Notes: a model not told the origin generated them from the letters alone. A stretch of DNA of 64,000 nucleotides from Ralstonia sp. A12 (GCF_000801955.1 NZ_JSZO01000013.1:1-64000); one strand, 5' to 3'. Shown: positions 19,519 through 29,609, counted from the stretch's first letter. Numbers and translations are program-made.

Positions 19519-20178
19519 ATGAACCGCATCGCGAACGTTTTTGCTGTCGCAGCGCTGTCCCTGGCATCGGCTTTTTCCGTAGCCCACGCTGAAGAACAAA
19601 AGGTTGCCAAAGCCGATGCTGCGCGCGGCGAAACGCTCTTCAACACCGGCGTCCCCGCCAACGGCGTGCCGGCCTGTACGAGCTGCCACGGTGCCGGTGG
19701 CAACAGCGCAATGAACGTCAACCCGAAGCTGGCGGGTCAGCACGCTGAATACATCGAGAAGCAACTCAAGGATTTCAAGGCCAAGACCGAGCGTAACCAC
19801 GCGGTCATGTCGCTGTACGCGGGCGCGCTGTCCGATCAGGACATGAAGGACGTCGGCGCGTACCTGGGCAAGCAAGCCGCCTGGAAGCCGGGTTCGGCCA
19901 AGAGCAAGGACACCATCGAGCTGGGTCAGAAGCTGTATCGCGGCGGTGACGCCAAGCGCGGCATTGCGGCATGCGCAGGCTGCCACGGCCCGACCGGTGC
20001 CGGCATTCCGGCGCAGTATCCGCGTATTGCAGGTCAGTTCTCTGAATACACCGAGGCACAACTGGTGGCGTTCCAGAACGGCACGCGCAAGAACAGCGTG
20101 CAGATGCACGATCTGGCCAACCGTATGACGACCGAGCAGATCAAGGCTGTGGCCGACTACGTCGCCGGCCTGCGTTAA
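19519..20178 (+). CDS. Di-haem cytochrome c4, periplasmic
   Basis: Cytochromes c4 carry electrons to terminal oxidases in the periplasm. From ATG 19519 the 219-residue protein has a signal peptide ending near SVAHA and two haem c sites, CTSCH at about residue 55 and CAGCH at about residue 155, in two similar domains. Met ligands are likely in MSLYAGALSD and MHDLANRM. It is directly upstream of the System II cytochrome c assembly genes, which probably mature it. An upstream reading frame extension to 19261 is not conserved. Confidence 0.93.
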   Translation: MNRIANVFAVAALSLASAFSVAHAEEQKVAKADAARGETLFNTGVPANGVPACTSCHGAGGNSAMNVNPKLAGQHAEYIEKQLKDFKAKTERNHAVMSLYAGALSDQDMKDVGAYLGKQAAWKPGSAKSKDTIELGQKLYRGGDAKRGIAACAGCHGPTGAGIPAQYPRIAGQFSEYTEAQLVAFQNGTRKNSVQMHDLANRMTTEQIKAVADYVAGLR

Positions 20179-20226
20179 TCTGCCGCACCTGACCGTCAGG
20201 CGGACGGTCGCACAATCAATAAGAAG

Positions 20227-20270
20227 AACAGGGTGGCAATGCGCCTGGCATCGCCGCCCTGTTTTCGTTT
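20227..20270 (+). terminator. Terminator-like hairpin after cytochrome c4
   Basis: Arms 20227-20237 (AACAGGGTGGC) and 20253-20263 (GCCGCCCTGTT) pair with one G-T, followed by TTCGTTTCT. It probably ends most cytochrome c4 transcripts, leaving lower expression of the assembly genes. Confidence 0.65.
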
Positions 20271-20291
20271 CTGAACAGGCTTTCTCTTCGC

Positions 20292-22490
20292 ATGTCTTCG
20301 GTTTCCACTTCCGGCGTCCAGATCCGCTCCCGCCGCCGTGCACTGCGCGAGGCGGTCGAGCTGCTTTCGTCGATGCGCTTTGCGATCAGTCTGCTGACGG
20401 TCATCGCCATCGCCAGCGTGATCGGCACGGTGCTCAAGCAGAACGAGCCGTACCCGAATTACGTGAACCAGTTCGGGCCGTTCTGGGCGGAGGTGTTCCG
20501 CTCGCTGACGCTGCCCACGGTATATAGCGCGTGGTGGTTCCTGCTGATCCTGGCGTTCCTGGTGGTGTCGACCTCGCTGTGCATCGTGCGCAATGCGCCC
20601 AAGATGCTGGCCGACATGCGCGCCTGGCGCGAGAACGTGCGCGAGGGCAGCCTGCGCGCGTTCCATCACAAGGACGAGTTCGACACGCCGGCCGATATGG
20701 CCACCGTCACGGCGCGCCTGGCTGCGCTGGCGCAGAACCGAGGCTTTCGCATCAAGGCTTTTTCGCGCGACGGCGGTGCCACGCTCATCACGGCCAAGGC
20801 CGGTGCGGGCAACCGGATCGGCTACATCCTGGCGCACGCGGCCATCGTCATCATCTGCATTGGCGGGCTGCTCGATGGCGACATGATGATCCGCGCGCAG
20901 ATGTGGTTTGGCGGTAAGTCGCCGATCAAGGGCAATGCGGTCATCAGCGAGATCGGACCGGAGCATCGGTTGACCACCGCCAACCCGGGCTTCCGAGGCA
21001 ATGCGTTTGTGCCCGAGGGTTCGAGCGTCAGCACGGCGATCCTGAACATCGCCGATGGCGCGTTGATCCAGGACCTGCCGTTCATGATCACGCTCAAGAA
21101 GTTCACCGTTGAGCATTACTCGACCGGCATGCCCAAGCTGTTCGCCAGCGATATCGTGGTGACTGACCGCCGCACCGGCAAGCAGGTCGATGCGCGTGTC
21201 GAGGTGAACAAGCCGTTCGTGTATGACGGCGTGGCGATCTACCAGTCGAGCTTCGAAGACGGCGGCTCCAAGCTCAAGCTGACCGGTTTCCCGATGGCGG
21301 GGGGCGATGCCAAGACGTTCTCGCTGTCCGGCGTGGTTGGCCAGGACACCAAGCTGACCGGCCATGGCGCTGACTACACGGTCGAGTTTACCGATTTCCG
21401 CCTGATGAACATTGAGACGGTGACGGACGCCTCCGGCAAGCCCGACGCACGCGGTGTCGGCAAGAAGGGCGGCGATGCGAGCGGCTTGCGCGCGGAGTTG
21501 GGCAACGTCACCAAGATGACCCACGACCGCGACCTGCGCAACGTTGGCCCGTCGGTGCAGTACAAGCTGCGCGACGCGAATGGCCAGGCGCGCGAGTTCA
21601 GCAACTACATGCTGCCGGTCACGCTTGATGGGCAATCGGTGTTCCTGGCCGGTATGCGTACGCAGCCGGACGAGCCGTTCCGCTATCTGCGTATCCCGGC
21701 AGATGCGCAAGGCACGGTGAACGACTGGATGCGCCTGCGCGCCGCGCTGCAGAATCCGGCGATGCGTGCGGAGGCGGCACGCCGCTTTGCGCTGCTCTCG
21801 ATGCCTGGCGCTGATCGTGCAGCACTGCGCAGCCAATTGACCGACAGCGCCCGTCGCGCGCTCGACCTGTTTGCCGGCGCCGCGGCTGATTTGAAGGACG
21901 CCCCTTCCGAAGCGCAGGGTGGCTTCGCGGCCATCGCCACCTTCCTGCAGAAATCGGTGCCCGACGGCGAGCGCGAGAAGGCCGCCGATGTGCTGATGAA
22001 GATCATCAACAGCGCGATGTGGGAGCTGTGGCAGCTGGCCCGCGCGCAGGATGGCCTGCCCGCGCCCACTGTGGATGCCGCCAGCAGCCAGTGGCTGCAG
22101 ATCGCCATCAACTCGCTGTCGGACAATGCTTTCTACGGCGCCCCCGTGTATCTGCAGCTTGCCGACTTCCAGCAGGTGCAAGCCAGCGTGTTCCAGCTCA
22201 CGCGTGCGCCGGGCAAGAACATCGTGTATCTTGGATCGTTGCTGCTGGTGCTGGGCGTGTTCTCGATGTTCTATGTGCGGGAGCGCCGCTGGTGGCTGTG
22301 GATTCGACCGCAATCCGGTCAGACCAACGAAAGCGCCTCCGGCACACATGTGCTGACCGCCATGTCGACCATGCGCCGCACGCTCGACTTCGACCGCGAG
22401 TTCGAGCGCCTCAAGCACGATATCCGCGCCGTGACGGGCGCACCCAGCGCCGCCAGTGCAGCGGACGCTGACCCCAAACCAATGAAGTGA
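20292..22490 (+). CDS. resB: System II cytochrome c biogenesis protein, ResB/Ccs1 family
   Basis: ResB (Ccs1) works with CcsA/ResC to move haem across the inner membrane and attach it to apocytochromes c. The 732-residue protein has the N-terminal block RFAISLLTVIAIASVIGTVL with NEPYPNYVNQFGPFW, further membrane segments near 70 and 165, a large periplasmic region and a C-terminal membrane segment (IVYLGSLLLVLGVFSMFYV). It starts 22 nt past the terminator and is followed within 7 bp by the ResC gene. Confidence 0.92.
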   Translation: MSSVSTSGVQIRSRRRALREAVELLSSMRFAISLLTVIAIASVIGTVLKQNEPYPNYVNQFGPFWAEVFRSLTLPTVYSAWWFLLILAFLVVSTSLCIVRNAPKMLADMRAWRENVREGSLRAFHHKDEFDTPADMATVTARLAALAQNRGFRIKAFSRDGGATLITAKAGAGNRIGYILAHAAIVIICIGGLLDGDMMIRAQMWFGGKSPIKGNAVISEIGPEHRLTTANPGFRGNAFVPEGSSVSTAILNIADGALIQDLPFMITLKKFTVEHYSTGMPKLFASDIVVTDRRTGKQVDARVEVNKPFVYDGVAIYQSSFEDGGSKLKLTGFPMAGGDAKTFSLSGVVGQDTKLTGHGADYTVEFTDFRLMNIETVTDASGKPDARGVGKKGGDASGLRAELGNVTKMTHDRDLRNVGPSVQYKLRDANGQAREFSNYMLPVTLDGQSVFLAGMRTQPDEPFRYLRIPADAQGTVNDWMRLRAALQNPAMRAEAARRFALLSMPGADRAALRSQLTDSARRALDLFAGAAADLKDAPSEAQGGFAAIATFLQKSVPDGEREKAADVLMKIINSAMWELWQLARAQDGLPAPTVDAASSQWLQIAINSLSDNAFYGAPVYLQLADFQQVQASVFQLTRAPGKNIVYLGSLLLVLGVFSMFYVRERRWWLWIRPQSGQTNESASGTHVLTAMSTMRRTLDFDREFERLKHDIRAVTGAPSAASAADADPKPMK

Positions 22491-22497
22491 GCAGGTG

Positions 22498-23688
22498 ATG
22501 GAAGCGACCAATCCTCCCCAAACGTCCGTGGCGAGTGCTGATCTGGGTGCGCTGCAGCGCCCGTCGTACTTCCGCCGCCTGGGCTGGTTCGACTGGCTGT
22601 TTGCCGTGCTGCTGGCGGCTGGCGCTGGTTTCGCCTTCTCACGCTACGGCGCCTACATGGACGGCTACGAGCGCGGCATCCTCGTCGCGGCCGTACCGGC
22701 CTTTGCCTGGCTGGGCTGGACGTGGAAGCCCGTGCGGGTGTTGATGATCGGCATTGCCGTGCTGTCGCTGTTCGGCATCTCGCAATACAGCGGCGCGAAC
22801 GGCCCCGAACTCGCCCGCGCCGAGCACGCCTTCTTCCTCAAGTACTTCCTTGCCAGCCAGTCGGCCATCCTGTGGATGAGCGCGCTGATCTTCCTGTCCA
22901 CGCTGTTCTTCTGGGCGGGGCTGGCGTTGCGCTGGGAGGCGGGCAGCTCGATTGGCAGCAAGCTGTGCTGGGCGGCGGCGGTGCTAGGCCTGACCGGCAT
23001 GCTGGTGCGCTGGTACGAGTCGTACTTGGTGGGTGCGGACATCGGCCACATCCCCATCTCGAACCTCTACGAAGTCTTCATCCTTTTCACGCTGATCACG
23101 TCGCTGTTCTACCTGTACTACGAGCAGCGCTATAAGACGCGCGCGCTGGGGCCGTTCGTGATGCTGGTGGTGTCGGCGGCGGTGGGCTTCCTGCTGTGGT
23201 ACACGGTGTCGCGCGGTGCGCAGGAGATCCAGCCGCTGGTGCCGGCGCTGCAGAGCTGGTGGATGAAGATTCACGTGCCGGCCAACTTCATTGGCTACGG
23301 CACGTTCGCGCTGGCTGCGATGGTGGGCGCGGCCTACCTGCTCAAGGAGCATGGCGTTCTGGCTGACCGCCTGCCGTCGCTCGAAGTGCTGGACGACGTG
23401 ATGTACAAGGCCATCACCGTTGGCTTTGCGTTCTTCACCATCGCCACGATTCTGGGTGCGCTGTGGGCGGCGGATGCCTGGGGCGGCTACTGGAGCTGGG
23501 ACCCGAAAGAGACCTGGGCGCTGATCGTCTGGCTCAACTATGCCGCGTGGCTGCACATGCGCCTCATGAAGGGCCTGCGCGGGCGCATGGCCGCGTGGTG
23601 GGCGCTGATCGGCCTGCTGGTGACGACCTTCGCCTTCCTGGGCGTGAACATGTTCCTGTCGGGCCTGCACAGCTACGGCGAACTGTAA
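22498..23688 (+). CDS. ccsA: System II cytochrome c biogenesis protein, CcsA/ResC family
   Basis: CcsA is the haem-handling membrane partner of ResB. The product is 396 residues from ATG 22498 (GTG 22495 is an alternative) with about eight hydrophobic segments. The tryptophan-rich haem-binding motif is visible as WGGYWSWDPKETWALI, with conserved histidines elsewhere (KIHV and WLHMRL). Together with resB this gives a complete System II; no System I (ccmA-H) gene is seen here. Confidence 0.93.
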   Translation: MEATNPPQTSVASADLGALQRPSYFRRLGWFDWLFAVLLAAGAGFAFSRYGAYMDGYERGILVAAVPAFAWLGWTWKPVRVLMIGIAVLSLFGISQYSGANGPELARAEHAFFLKYFLASQSAILWMSALIFLSTLFFWAGLALRWEAGSSIGSKLCWAAAVLGLTGMLVRWYESYLVGADIGHIPISNLYEVFILFTLITSLFYLYYEQRYKTRALGPFVMLVVSAAVGFLLWYTVSRGAQEIQPLVPALQSWWMKIHVPANFIGYGTFALAAMVGAAYLLKEHGVLADRLPSLEVLDDVMYKAITVGFAFFTIATILGALWAADAWGGYWSWDPKETWALIVWLNYAAWLHMRLMKGLRGRMAAWWALIGLLVTTFAFLGVNMFLSGLHSYGEL

Positions 23689-23712
23689 GTCACAAAAAAT
23701 CCTCAGCGGACT

Positions 23713-23737
23713 GGAATAAAGACGCGCCTAGCGTGTT
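23713..23737 (+). promoter_or_regulatory. Possible ECF-type promoter before the lipoprotein
   Basis: GGAATA at 23713-23718 and CGTGTT at 23732-23737 resemble the GGAAC/CGT elements of many ECF promoters. They are only 13 bp apart, shorter than usual (about 16). It would suit autoregulation by the sigma factor encoded at 24257. This is weak evidence from one site. Confidence 0.25.
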
Positions 23738-23799
23738 TACTGCTCTGTGTGGGCGCCCGTTTTTCCCTCTTCGGCGCCCCTCCATCCAAGGAGAACAAG

Positions 23800-24228
23800 A
23801 TGAGCCAGTCCGCAGCTTCCCCCCTGTTGTCCAATGCCCGCCTGGCGCTCGCCGGTGCCGTGGCGCTTGCTGCACTCGGTTTGGCGGGTTGCAGCAGCAT
23901 GGGCATGGGGATGTCGTCCACGCCGTCGGCTGTCAAGGTTGCGAACGGCGCGCTCACGGATCAGCACGGCATGTCGCTGTACATGTTCGATCGCGATACC
24001 ACCGCGGGCAAGAGTGCCTGCAACGGCAACTGCCCGAACGTCTGGCCGCCGCTGGCAGCCAATGACGCCGACAAGGCTTCCGGCGACTACGCCATCATCA
24101 TCCGCGACGATGGCAAGAAGCAGTGGGCCTATCGCGGCAAGCCGCTTTACCTGTTCAGCAAGGACAAGATGCCCGGCGACCAGACCGGCGATGGTTTCCT
24201 GAACATGTGGCACGTCGCCAAGCCGTAA
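23800..24228 (+). CDS. Lipoprotein with two 'secreted repeat' units (COG4315-like)
   Basis: From ATG 23800 (ribosome binding site AAGGAGAACAAG) the product is 142 residues with a lipoprotein signal and lipobox LAGCSS. The mature part has two related units: LTDQHGMSLYMFDRDTTAGK with CNGNCPNVWPP, and WAYRGKPLYLFSKDKMPGD ending FLNMWHV. Such repeats occur in secreted or lipid-anchored proteins of unknown function. It is the first gene before an ECF sigma factor and probable anti-sigma factor, which suggests it belongs to that stress regulon. Confidence 0.85.
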   Translation: MSQSAASPLLSNARLALAGAVALAALGLAGCSSMGMGMSSTPSAVKVANGALTDQHGMSLYMFDRDTTAGKSACNGNCPNVWPPLAANDADKASGDYAIIIRDDGKKQWAYRGKPLYLFSKDKMPGDQTGDGFLNMWHVAKP

Positions 24229-24256
24229 GCGCACGACCTGTCACCCTCGCGTGCCC

Positions 24257-24802
24257 ATGACCGATCTCGCCGGCCGCCTGATCGCGCTGACGCCACGTCT
24301 GCGCCGTCACGCCCGCGGCCTGGTGGGTGACGCCGCCCGCGCTGATGATCTCGTACAGGACACGCTGGAACGCGCCTGGCGCTTCCGCTGGCGTTTCCAA
24401 CTGCGCCCGAGATTTGGCGCCGCGAGGGGCGAGAGCGACGGGCTGTTCGCGTGGCTGCTGACCATCATGCACCGTCTGCACCTGAACGCCGTGCGCCGGC
24501 CGGATCGGATTGAGTTGACCGATACGCCGCCCGACATCCCTGTCGACGAAGACCCCGGCCTGCGCCGCGATTTGCTGCGTGCGCTGGCCACGCTGCCGGA
24601 GGATCAACGCGCCGTGCTGCTGCTTGTCGGGCTGGAGCAGCTCGCCTACAAGGAAGCCGCCGACGTGCTCGGTGTGCCACTGGGCACGGTGATGTCACGC
24701 CTGTCGCGGGCGCGCGAGCGGATGCGAGCGGCGCTGGAAGGGACATCCACCGCGCCGGGATCTTCCGGCGATGGCAGCACCGCGCTGCACCGAGTGAAGT
24801 GA
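24257..24802 (+). CDS. ECF-family RNA polymerase sigma factor
   Basis: The 181-residue product has the two conserved regions of an extracytoplasmic function sigma factor: region 2 with DDLVQDTLERAWRFRW near residue 30, and region 4 with LPEDQRAVLLLVGLEQL and GVPLGTVMSRLSRARERMR near 115-160. It should direct RNA polymerase to a small set of stress genes. ATG 24257 is chosen over GTG 24251. The next gene, 8 bp downstream, looks like its anti-sigma factor, and msrPQ lies after that. Confidence 0.92.
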   Translation: MTDLAGRLIALTPRLRRHARGLVGDAARADDLVQDTLERAWRFRWRFQLRPRFGAARGESDGLFAWLLTIMHRLHLNAVRRPDRIELTDTPPDIPVDEDPGLRRDLLRALATLPEDQRAVLLLVGLEQLAYKEAADVLGVPLGTVMSRLSRARERMRAALEGTSTAPGSSGDGSTALHRVK

Positions 24803-24810
24803 GGCCGACC

Positions 24811-25695
24811 ATGTCTGCCGATTTTTCCCACGCCGCCATCCACATCGACGAACTTCACGCCTATGCCGATGGCCGCCTGGCCGCCGCGCGCCGCGCTGCC
24901 GTGGAGGCGTACCTTGCCGCGCACCCCGGTGCGGCCGCTGAGGTGGCCGGCTGGCGCAAGACCGATGCGCAGCTCCATCGCGTGCTCGATCCGCTGCTCA
25001 ACGAGCCGGTGCCGCCGCGACGCATTCCGGCGGCCGTCCTGGCTGCCGCGCAGCAACCGCAACCTGCGCGCGGCTTTGGCGCGATGCGTGGCTGGAGCGC
25101 ACTGGCACTGGGTGTGGCATGTCTGGCCATCGGTGCCGGTGCGGGCTGGCTCAGCCGGGGTGCCGTGGAGGGCACTGTGCCGATGCAGCGCTTTGCCAAC
25201 GACGCACTCGTGTCGCACGTCGTCTTCTCACCCGAGTCGAAGCATATGGTGGAGGTGCCGGCCAACGAAGAGGCCCATCTCGTCACATGGCTGTCGCGGC
25301 GGCTGGATGCGCAACTGCACGTCCCTGATCTGACGCCGCTCGGCTACCGGCTCATTGGCGGGCGCCAGACCGTGGTGGCCGATGCACCCACTGCCATGCT
25401 GATGTACGAGGGACCGGACGGCACGCGCATCTCCGTGCAGTTGCGGCGCATGCCGAACAACCGCGACACCGGCTTCCGCCTGGAAACGCTGACGCCAGAC
25501 AACCGGGTGCTGCAAGCGATTCATCCGGCGGTCGATCACCCGCAGCCGATGGCGTTCTACTGGGCCGATCACGGGCTCGGGTTTGCTGTATCGGGGCCGC
25601 TGGCACGGACGCAGTTGCTGGAAGTGGCGCAGACCGTGTTCCGGCAGTACAGCGAATTCACCGAAGCCGCCGGGGCGCCGCGGAAGAAGGAATAG
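24811..25695 (+). CDS. Probable transmembrane anti-sigma factor
   Basis: From ATG 24811 the 294-residue product starts with a cytoplasmic segment IDELHAYADGRLAAARR, the common N-terminal motif of ECF anti-sigma factors, without the HxxxCxxC zinc motif. A single membrane segment lies near residues 97-117 (ALALGVACLAIGAGAGW). The remaining 180 residues would be periplasmic and may sense the signal; they contain no motif I recognise beyond a DUF-like beta-rich pattern. Its place directly behind the sigma gene supports the call. Confidence 0.85.
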   Translation: MSADFSHAAIHIDELHAYADGRLAAARRAAVEAYLAAHPGAAAEVAGWRKTDAQLHRVLDPLLNEPVPPRRIPAAVLAAAQQPQPARGFGAMRGWSALALGVACLAIGAGAGWLSRGAVEGTVPMQRFANDALVSHVVFSPESKHMVEVPANEEAHLVTWLSRRLDAQLHVPDLTPLGYRLIGGRQTVVADAPTAMLMYEGPDGTRISVQLRRMPNNRDTGFRLETLTPDNRVLQAIHPAVDHPQPMAFYWADHGLGFAVSGPLARTQLLEVAQTVFRQYSEFTEAAGAPRKKE

Positions 25696-25794
25696 CGCCG
25701 CAGAAATTTTTTCGCCGTGCGCTGTCAGGTCGGCGGCGCCGGTGCGACCAAGACACATGGGAGCGAGACTCCCGCACAACGAGGACCACCGATC

Positions 25795-26790
<996 letters not shown>

Positions 26791-26802
26791 GGGCGCGACG
26801 AC

Positions 26803-27462
26803 ATGAAACTGCTGCCGCCCATGCTGTCGCCCAAACAACTGCGCGTGCTGAAGATCGCGGTGTGGCTGGTGGCGCTCGTGCCGTTCCTGCGCATCGTCGT
26901 TCTGGGCGCGACCGACCAGTTCGGGCCGAATCCGCTGGAGTTCGTTACGCGCTCGACCGGTACGTGGACGCTGGTGCTGCTGTGCTGCACGCTGGCCGTC
27001 ACGCCGCTGCGTCGGCTCACGGGCATGAACTGGCTGATCCGCATCCGCCGCATGCTGGGGCTGTACACATTCTTTTACGGCACGATCCACTTCCTGATCT
27101 GGCTGTTGGTCGATCGCGGGCTCGATCCGGCATCGATGTTGAAGGACATCGTCAAGCGGCCTTTCATCACCGTGGGCTTTGCGGCCTTCGTGCTGATGAT
27201 TCCGCTGGCGGCCACGTCGACCAACGCGATGGTGCGCAGGCTGGGCGGCAAGCGCTGGCAGTGGCTGCACCGCCTCGTGTACGTCACGGGCGTGCTCGGC
27301 ATCCTGCACTACTGGTGGCACAAGGCCGGCAAGCACGACTTTGCCGAGGTGTCGATCTATGCAGCGGTGATGGCCGTGCTGCTGGGGCTGCGCGTGTGGT
27401 GGGCGTGGCGCGGTGCGCGGCAGGGCGCATTGGCCGGTGGCCCGGTGCCGGTGCGCGATTGA
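26803..27462 (+). CDS. msrQ: Haem-binding membrane subunit MsrQ
   Basis: MsrQ is a haem b membrane protein that feeds electrons from the quinone pool or flavin reductase to MsrP. The 219-residue protein has about six membrane segments and the conserved RRMLGLYTFFYGTIHFLIW and WLHRLVYVTGVLGILHYWW histidine regions, each split across the membrane core. It is co-transcribed with msrP and ends just before a bidirectional terminator. Confidence 0.95.
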   Translation: MKLLPPMLSPKQLRVLKIAVWLVALVPFLRIVVLGATDQFGPNPLEFVTRSTGTWTLVLLCCTLAVTPLRRLTGMNWLIRIRRMLGLYTFFYGTIHFLIWLLVDRGLDPASMLKDIVKRPFITVGFAAFVLMIPLAATSTNAMVRRLGGKRWQWLHRLVYVTGVLGILHYWWHKAGKHDFAEVSIYAAVMAVLLGLRVWWAWRGARQGALAGGPVPVRD

Positions 27463-27478
27463 CACCGATCACGCCCAT

Positions 27479-27512
27479 GAAAAAAGCCGACGTATGAACG
27501 TCGGCTTTTTCT
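27479..27512. terminator. Bidirectional terminator between msrQ and lysA
   Basis: A perfect 13-bp inverted repeat, AAAAAGCCGACGT (27481-27493) and ACGTCGGCTTTTT (27498-27510), surrounds ATGA. It has T runs on both strands, so it can end msrQ transcripts on the plus strand and lysA transcripts on the minus strand. Confidence 0.9.
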
Positions 27513-27528
27513 TTGCGGTGATGCGCGC

Positions 27529-28788
27529 TTAAGCAGGGAACAGGTGCTCGCCGCGGATCTGGTCTTCAAAGCACTCGCGCTCACGCGCCAGGTGGACCTT
27601 GCCGCCGTCAACGATGACCTCGGCCGCACGGTTGCGCGTGTTGTAGTTCGAGCTCATCGTGAAGCCGTACGCACCGGCCGACAGGATCGCCAGCAGGTCA
27701 CCGGCTTGCACGGCCAGCGAACGATCACGGCCGAGCCAGTCGCCCGATTCGCACACCGGGCCGACCACGTCGTAGACGACCGGCGCGCTTTCGCCTTCGC
27801 GCACCGCAACGATGTGGTGATAGGCCTCGTACATGGCCGGACGGGCCAGGTCATTCATTGCCGCATCGACGATGCAGAAGTTCTTGCTGGCACCCGGCTT
27901 GAGGTATTCGACGCGCGTGAGCAGCAGACCGGCGTTGCCCACCAGCGAGCGGCCCGGCTCGAACAGCACGGTGCGATCGCCAAAGCCGCGCTGCTCCACG
28001 CGGTCCAGCAGCGTGCGCGCGAAGGCGGTGATGTCCGGCGGCGTCTCGTCGGTGTAGGTGATGCCCAGGCCGCCACCCACGTCGATGTGCGACAGGCGGA
28101 TGCCCTCGGCATCGAGCTTGGTCACCACATCCAGCACCTTGTCCAGCGCATCCAGGTACGGCGACACCTCGGTGATCTGCGAGCCGATATGGCAGTCGAT
28201 GCCGACCACGCGCAGGTTGGGCATCGCGGCAGCGGCGCGATAGGTCGGCAGCACCTCGTCGAAGGCCACGCCGAACTTGTTGCCCTTCAGGCCCGTCGAG
28301 ATATACGGGTGCGTCTTGGCGTCCACGTCCGGGTTGACGCGCAGCGACACCGGTGCGGTCTTGCCCATCGATGCGGCCACGTCGTTCAGTCGGTGCAGCT
28401 CGGGAATCGACTCCACGTTGAAGCACGCCACGCCGACTTCCAGTGCGAAGCGCATTTCATCTGCGCTCTTGCCCACGCCCGAGAACACCACCTTCGAGGC
28501 CGGTGCACCGGCAGCCAGCACGCGCTTGAGTTCCCCGGCCGAGACGATGTCGAAGCCCGCGCCCAACTGCGCGAACACCTGCAGGACGGCGATGTTTGAG
28601 TTGGCTTTGACGGCGTACTGCACGTGCGCATTGCGGCCCTCGCACGCAGCGGCGTAGGCGCGATAGTTGGCTGTGAGCGCAGCGCGCGAATACACGTAGG
28701 TGGGCGTGCCGAACTGCGCGGCAATCGCGTCGAGCGCGACGCCTTCGATCATCAGGGCGCCGTCCTGGCGGATCAGGGACTCGGACAT
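27529..28788 (-). CDS. lysA: Diaminopimelate decarboxylase
   Basis: LysA makes lysine from meso-diaminopimelate using pyridoxal phosphate. The 419-residue protein begins MSESLIRQDGALMIEG, has the PLP lysine at K61 in VQYAVKANSN, the glycine-rich HIDVGGGLGITY phosphate-binding segment and the active-site cysteine in GPVCESGDWLG. It sits downstream of lptM on the minus strand, 66 bp away, an arrangement seen in many proteobacteria. The terminator at 27479-27512 ends it. Confidence 0.97.
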   Translation of the reverse strand: MSESLIRQDGALMIEGVALDAIAAQFGTPTYVYSRAALTANYRAYAAACEGRNAHVQYAVKANSNIAVLQVFAQLGAGFDIVSAGELKRVLAAGAPASKVVFSGVGKSADEMRFALEVGVACFNVESIPELHRLNDVAASMGKTAPVSLRVNPDVDAKTHPYISTGLKGNKFGVAFDEVLPTYRAAAAMPNLRVVGIDCHIGSQITEVSPYLDALDKVLDVVTKLDAEGIRLSHIDVGGGLGITYTDETPPDITAFARTLLDRVEQRGFGDRTVLFEPGRSLVGNAGLLLTRVEYLKPGASKNFCIVDAAMNDLARPAMYEAYHHIVAVREGESAPVVYDVVGPVCESGDWLGRDRSLAVQAGDLLAILSAGAYGFTMSSNYNTRNRAAEVIVDGGKVHLARERECFEDQIRGEHLFPA

Positions 28789-28854
28789 GAGTGAGGGGCG
28801 ATCATGGCGCTGCCGTGGGTAGGGCAGGCAGCGCCGGTTGAGAGGAGAAGCGGA

Positions 28855-29085
28855 TCAGCGGTTGGCAGGCACCGCGCTGGCGGGGTTCGCCGCGGGTTTG
28901 GCGCCCGGCACCGGCGGCTGTGGCACGGCGTTCGGGCCGGCGATGCCAGGGTCGGTGGCTTCAGGCGCGGTCGGAGCCGGCGGCACCTTCGGCATGTAAA
29001 GCGGCCCGCGAATCCCGCAGCCGGAGAGGGCCAAGGCCGTCAGGGTCAGGCCGACAGTGGCTACAATGGCGGCGATTCGTATCAT
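28855..29085 (-). CDS. lptM: LPS assembly lipoprotein LptM (YifL-like)
   Basis: The 76-residue product has a signal peptide (MIRIAAIVATVGLTLTALAL) and lipobox SGCGIRGPLYMPK. CGxxGPLY right after the lipidated cysteine is the hallmark of LptM, which helps LptD adopt its native disulfides in the outer membrane. After residue 35 it is a Pro/Ala-rich tail with little conservation. The ATG at 29085 is the only one that places the signal at the N-terminus. It precedes lysA in the same direction and is divergent from cyaY. Confidence 0.88.
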   Translation of the reverse strand: MIRIAAIVATVGLTLTALALSGCGIRGPLYMPKVPPAPTAPEATDPGIAGPNAVPQPPVPGAKPAANPASAVPANR

Positions 29086-29212
29086 CGGATGGTGGTGCGG
29101 AAAAGAGCCCCAAGGGTGCAACCTTGCGGCAATCAGAGTCACATGGGGCGAGGCGCTAAAACGGTCGAAAAAGGCCGGTGTGCCGCGCCCGCGCAAGATT
29201 TTGGAGTGTAGC

Positions 29213-29554
29213 ATGCCCCCCCTGACCGAATCGGAGTTCCTGGCCCTGGCCGACAAGGAGCTTTCCTGCATCGAAAGCATTGTCGAGGCGGCTGCCATTG
29301 AGGTGGATGCCGACATCGAAGTCAGCCGCGTCGGCAACGTGCTGACGCTCGAATTCGACGACGGCTCCAAGATCATCATCAACAGCCAGGCGCCGATGCA
29401 GGAACTGTGGGTGGCGGCACGTGCCGGCGGTTTCCACTTCCGCCACAACGACGGCCGCTGGACCGACACGCGTAGCAGCGAAGAGCTGTACGTTGCCCTG
29501 TCGCGCTACGTCAGCCAGCAGTGTGAAGTGGATGTGACGCTGGCTGCCAACTGA
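29213..29554 (+). CDS. cyaY: Frataxin homologue CyaY
   Basis: CyaY binds iron and modulates iron-sulfur cluster assembly by IscS. From ATG 29213 the 113-residue product has the acidic first helix (LTESEFLALADKELSCIESI) and the beta-sheet core with LTLEFDDGSKIIINSQ and ELWVAARAGGFHF, as in other frataxins. The frame is open further upstream but those residues are not conserved. It is transcribed away from lptM-lysA and ends at a bidirectional terminator. Confidence 0.95.
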   Translation: MPPLTESEFLALADKELSCIESIVEAAAIEVDADIEVSRVGNVLTLEFDDGSKIIINSQAPMQELWVAARAGGFHFRHNDGRWTDTRSSEELYVALSRYVSQQCEVDVTLAAN

Positions 29555-29582
29555 CGCCACGCATCATCCGCCGCACCAAAGA

Positions 29583-29609
29583 AAAGCCGCCCCGAAGGGC
29601 GGCTTTCTT
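29583..29609. terminator. Bidirectional terminator between cyaY and mrcA
   Basis: Arms 29583-29592 (AAAGCCGCCC) and 29597-29606 (GGGCGGCTTT) pair perfectly around CGAA, with A and T runs on the two sides. It lies between convergent genes, 30 bp after cyaY and about 15 bp after the mrcA stop on the minus strand. Confidence 0.85.

Noticed and set aside
20196-22511. Minus-strand open frame of 771 codons over resB
   Set aside because: Antisense shadow of the ResB-like gene; the composition is typical of GC-rich antisense frames and no family is recognisable.
25690-25720. Second ECF-type promoter (GGAATA then CGTG) before msrP
   Set aside because: The two parts are about 21 bp apart, against 13 bp at the site before the lipoprotein, so they do not support a common motif.
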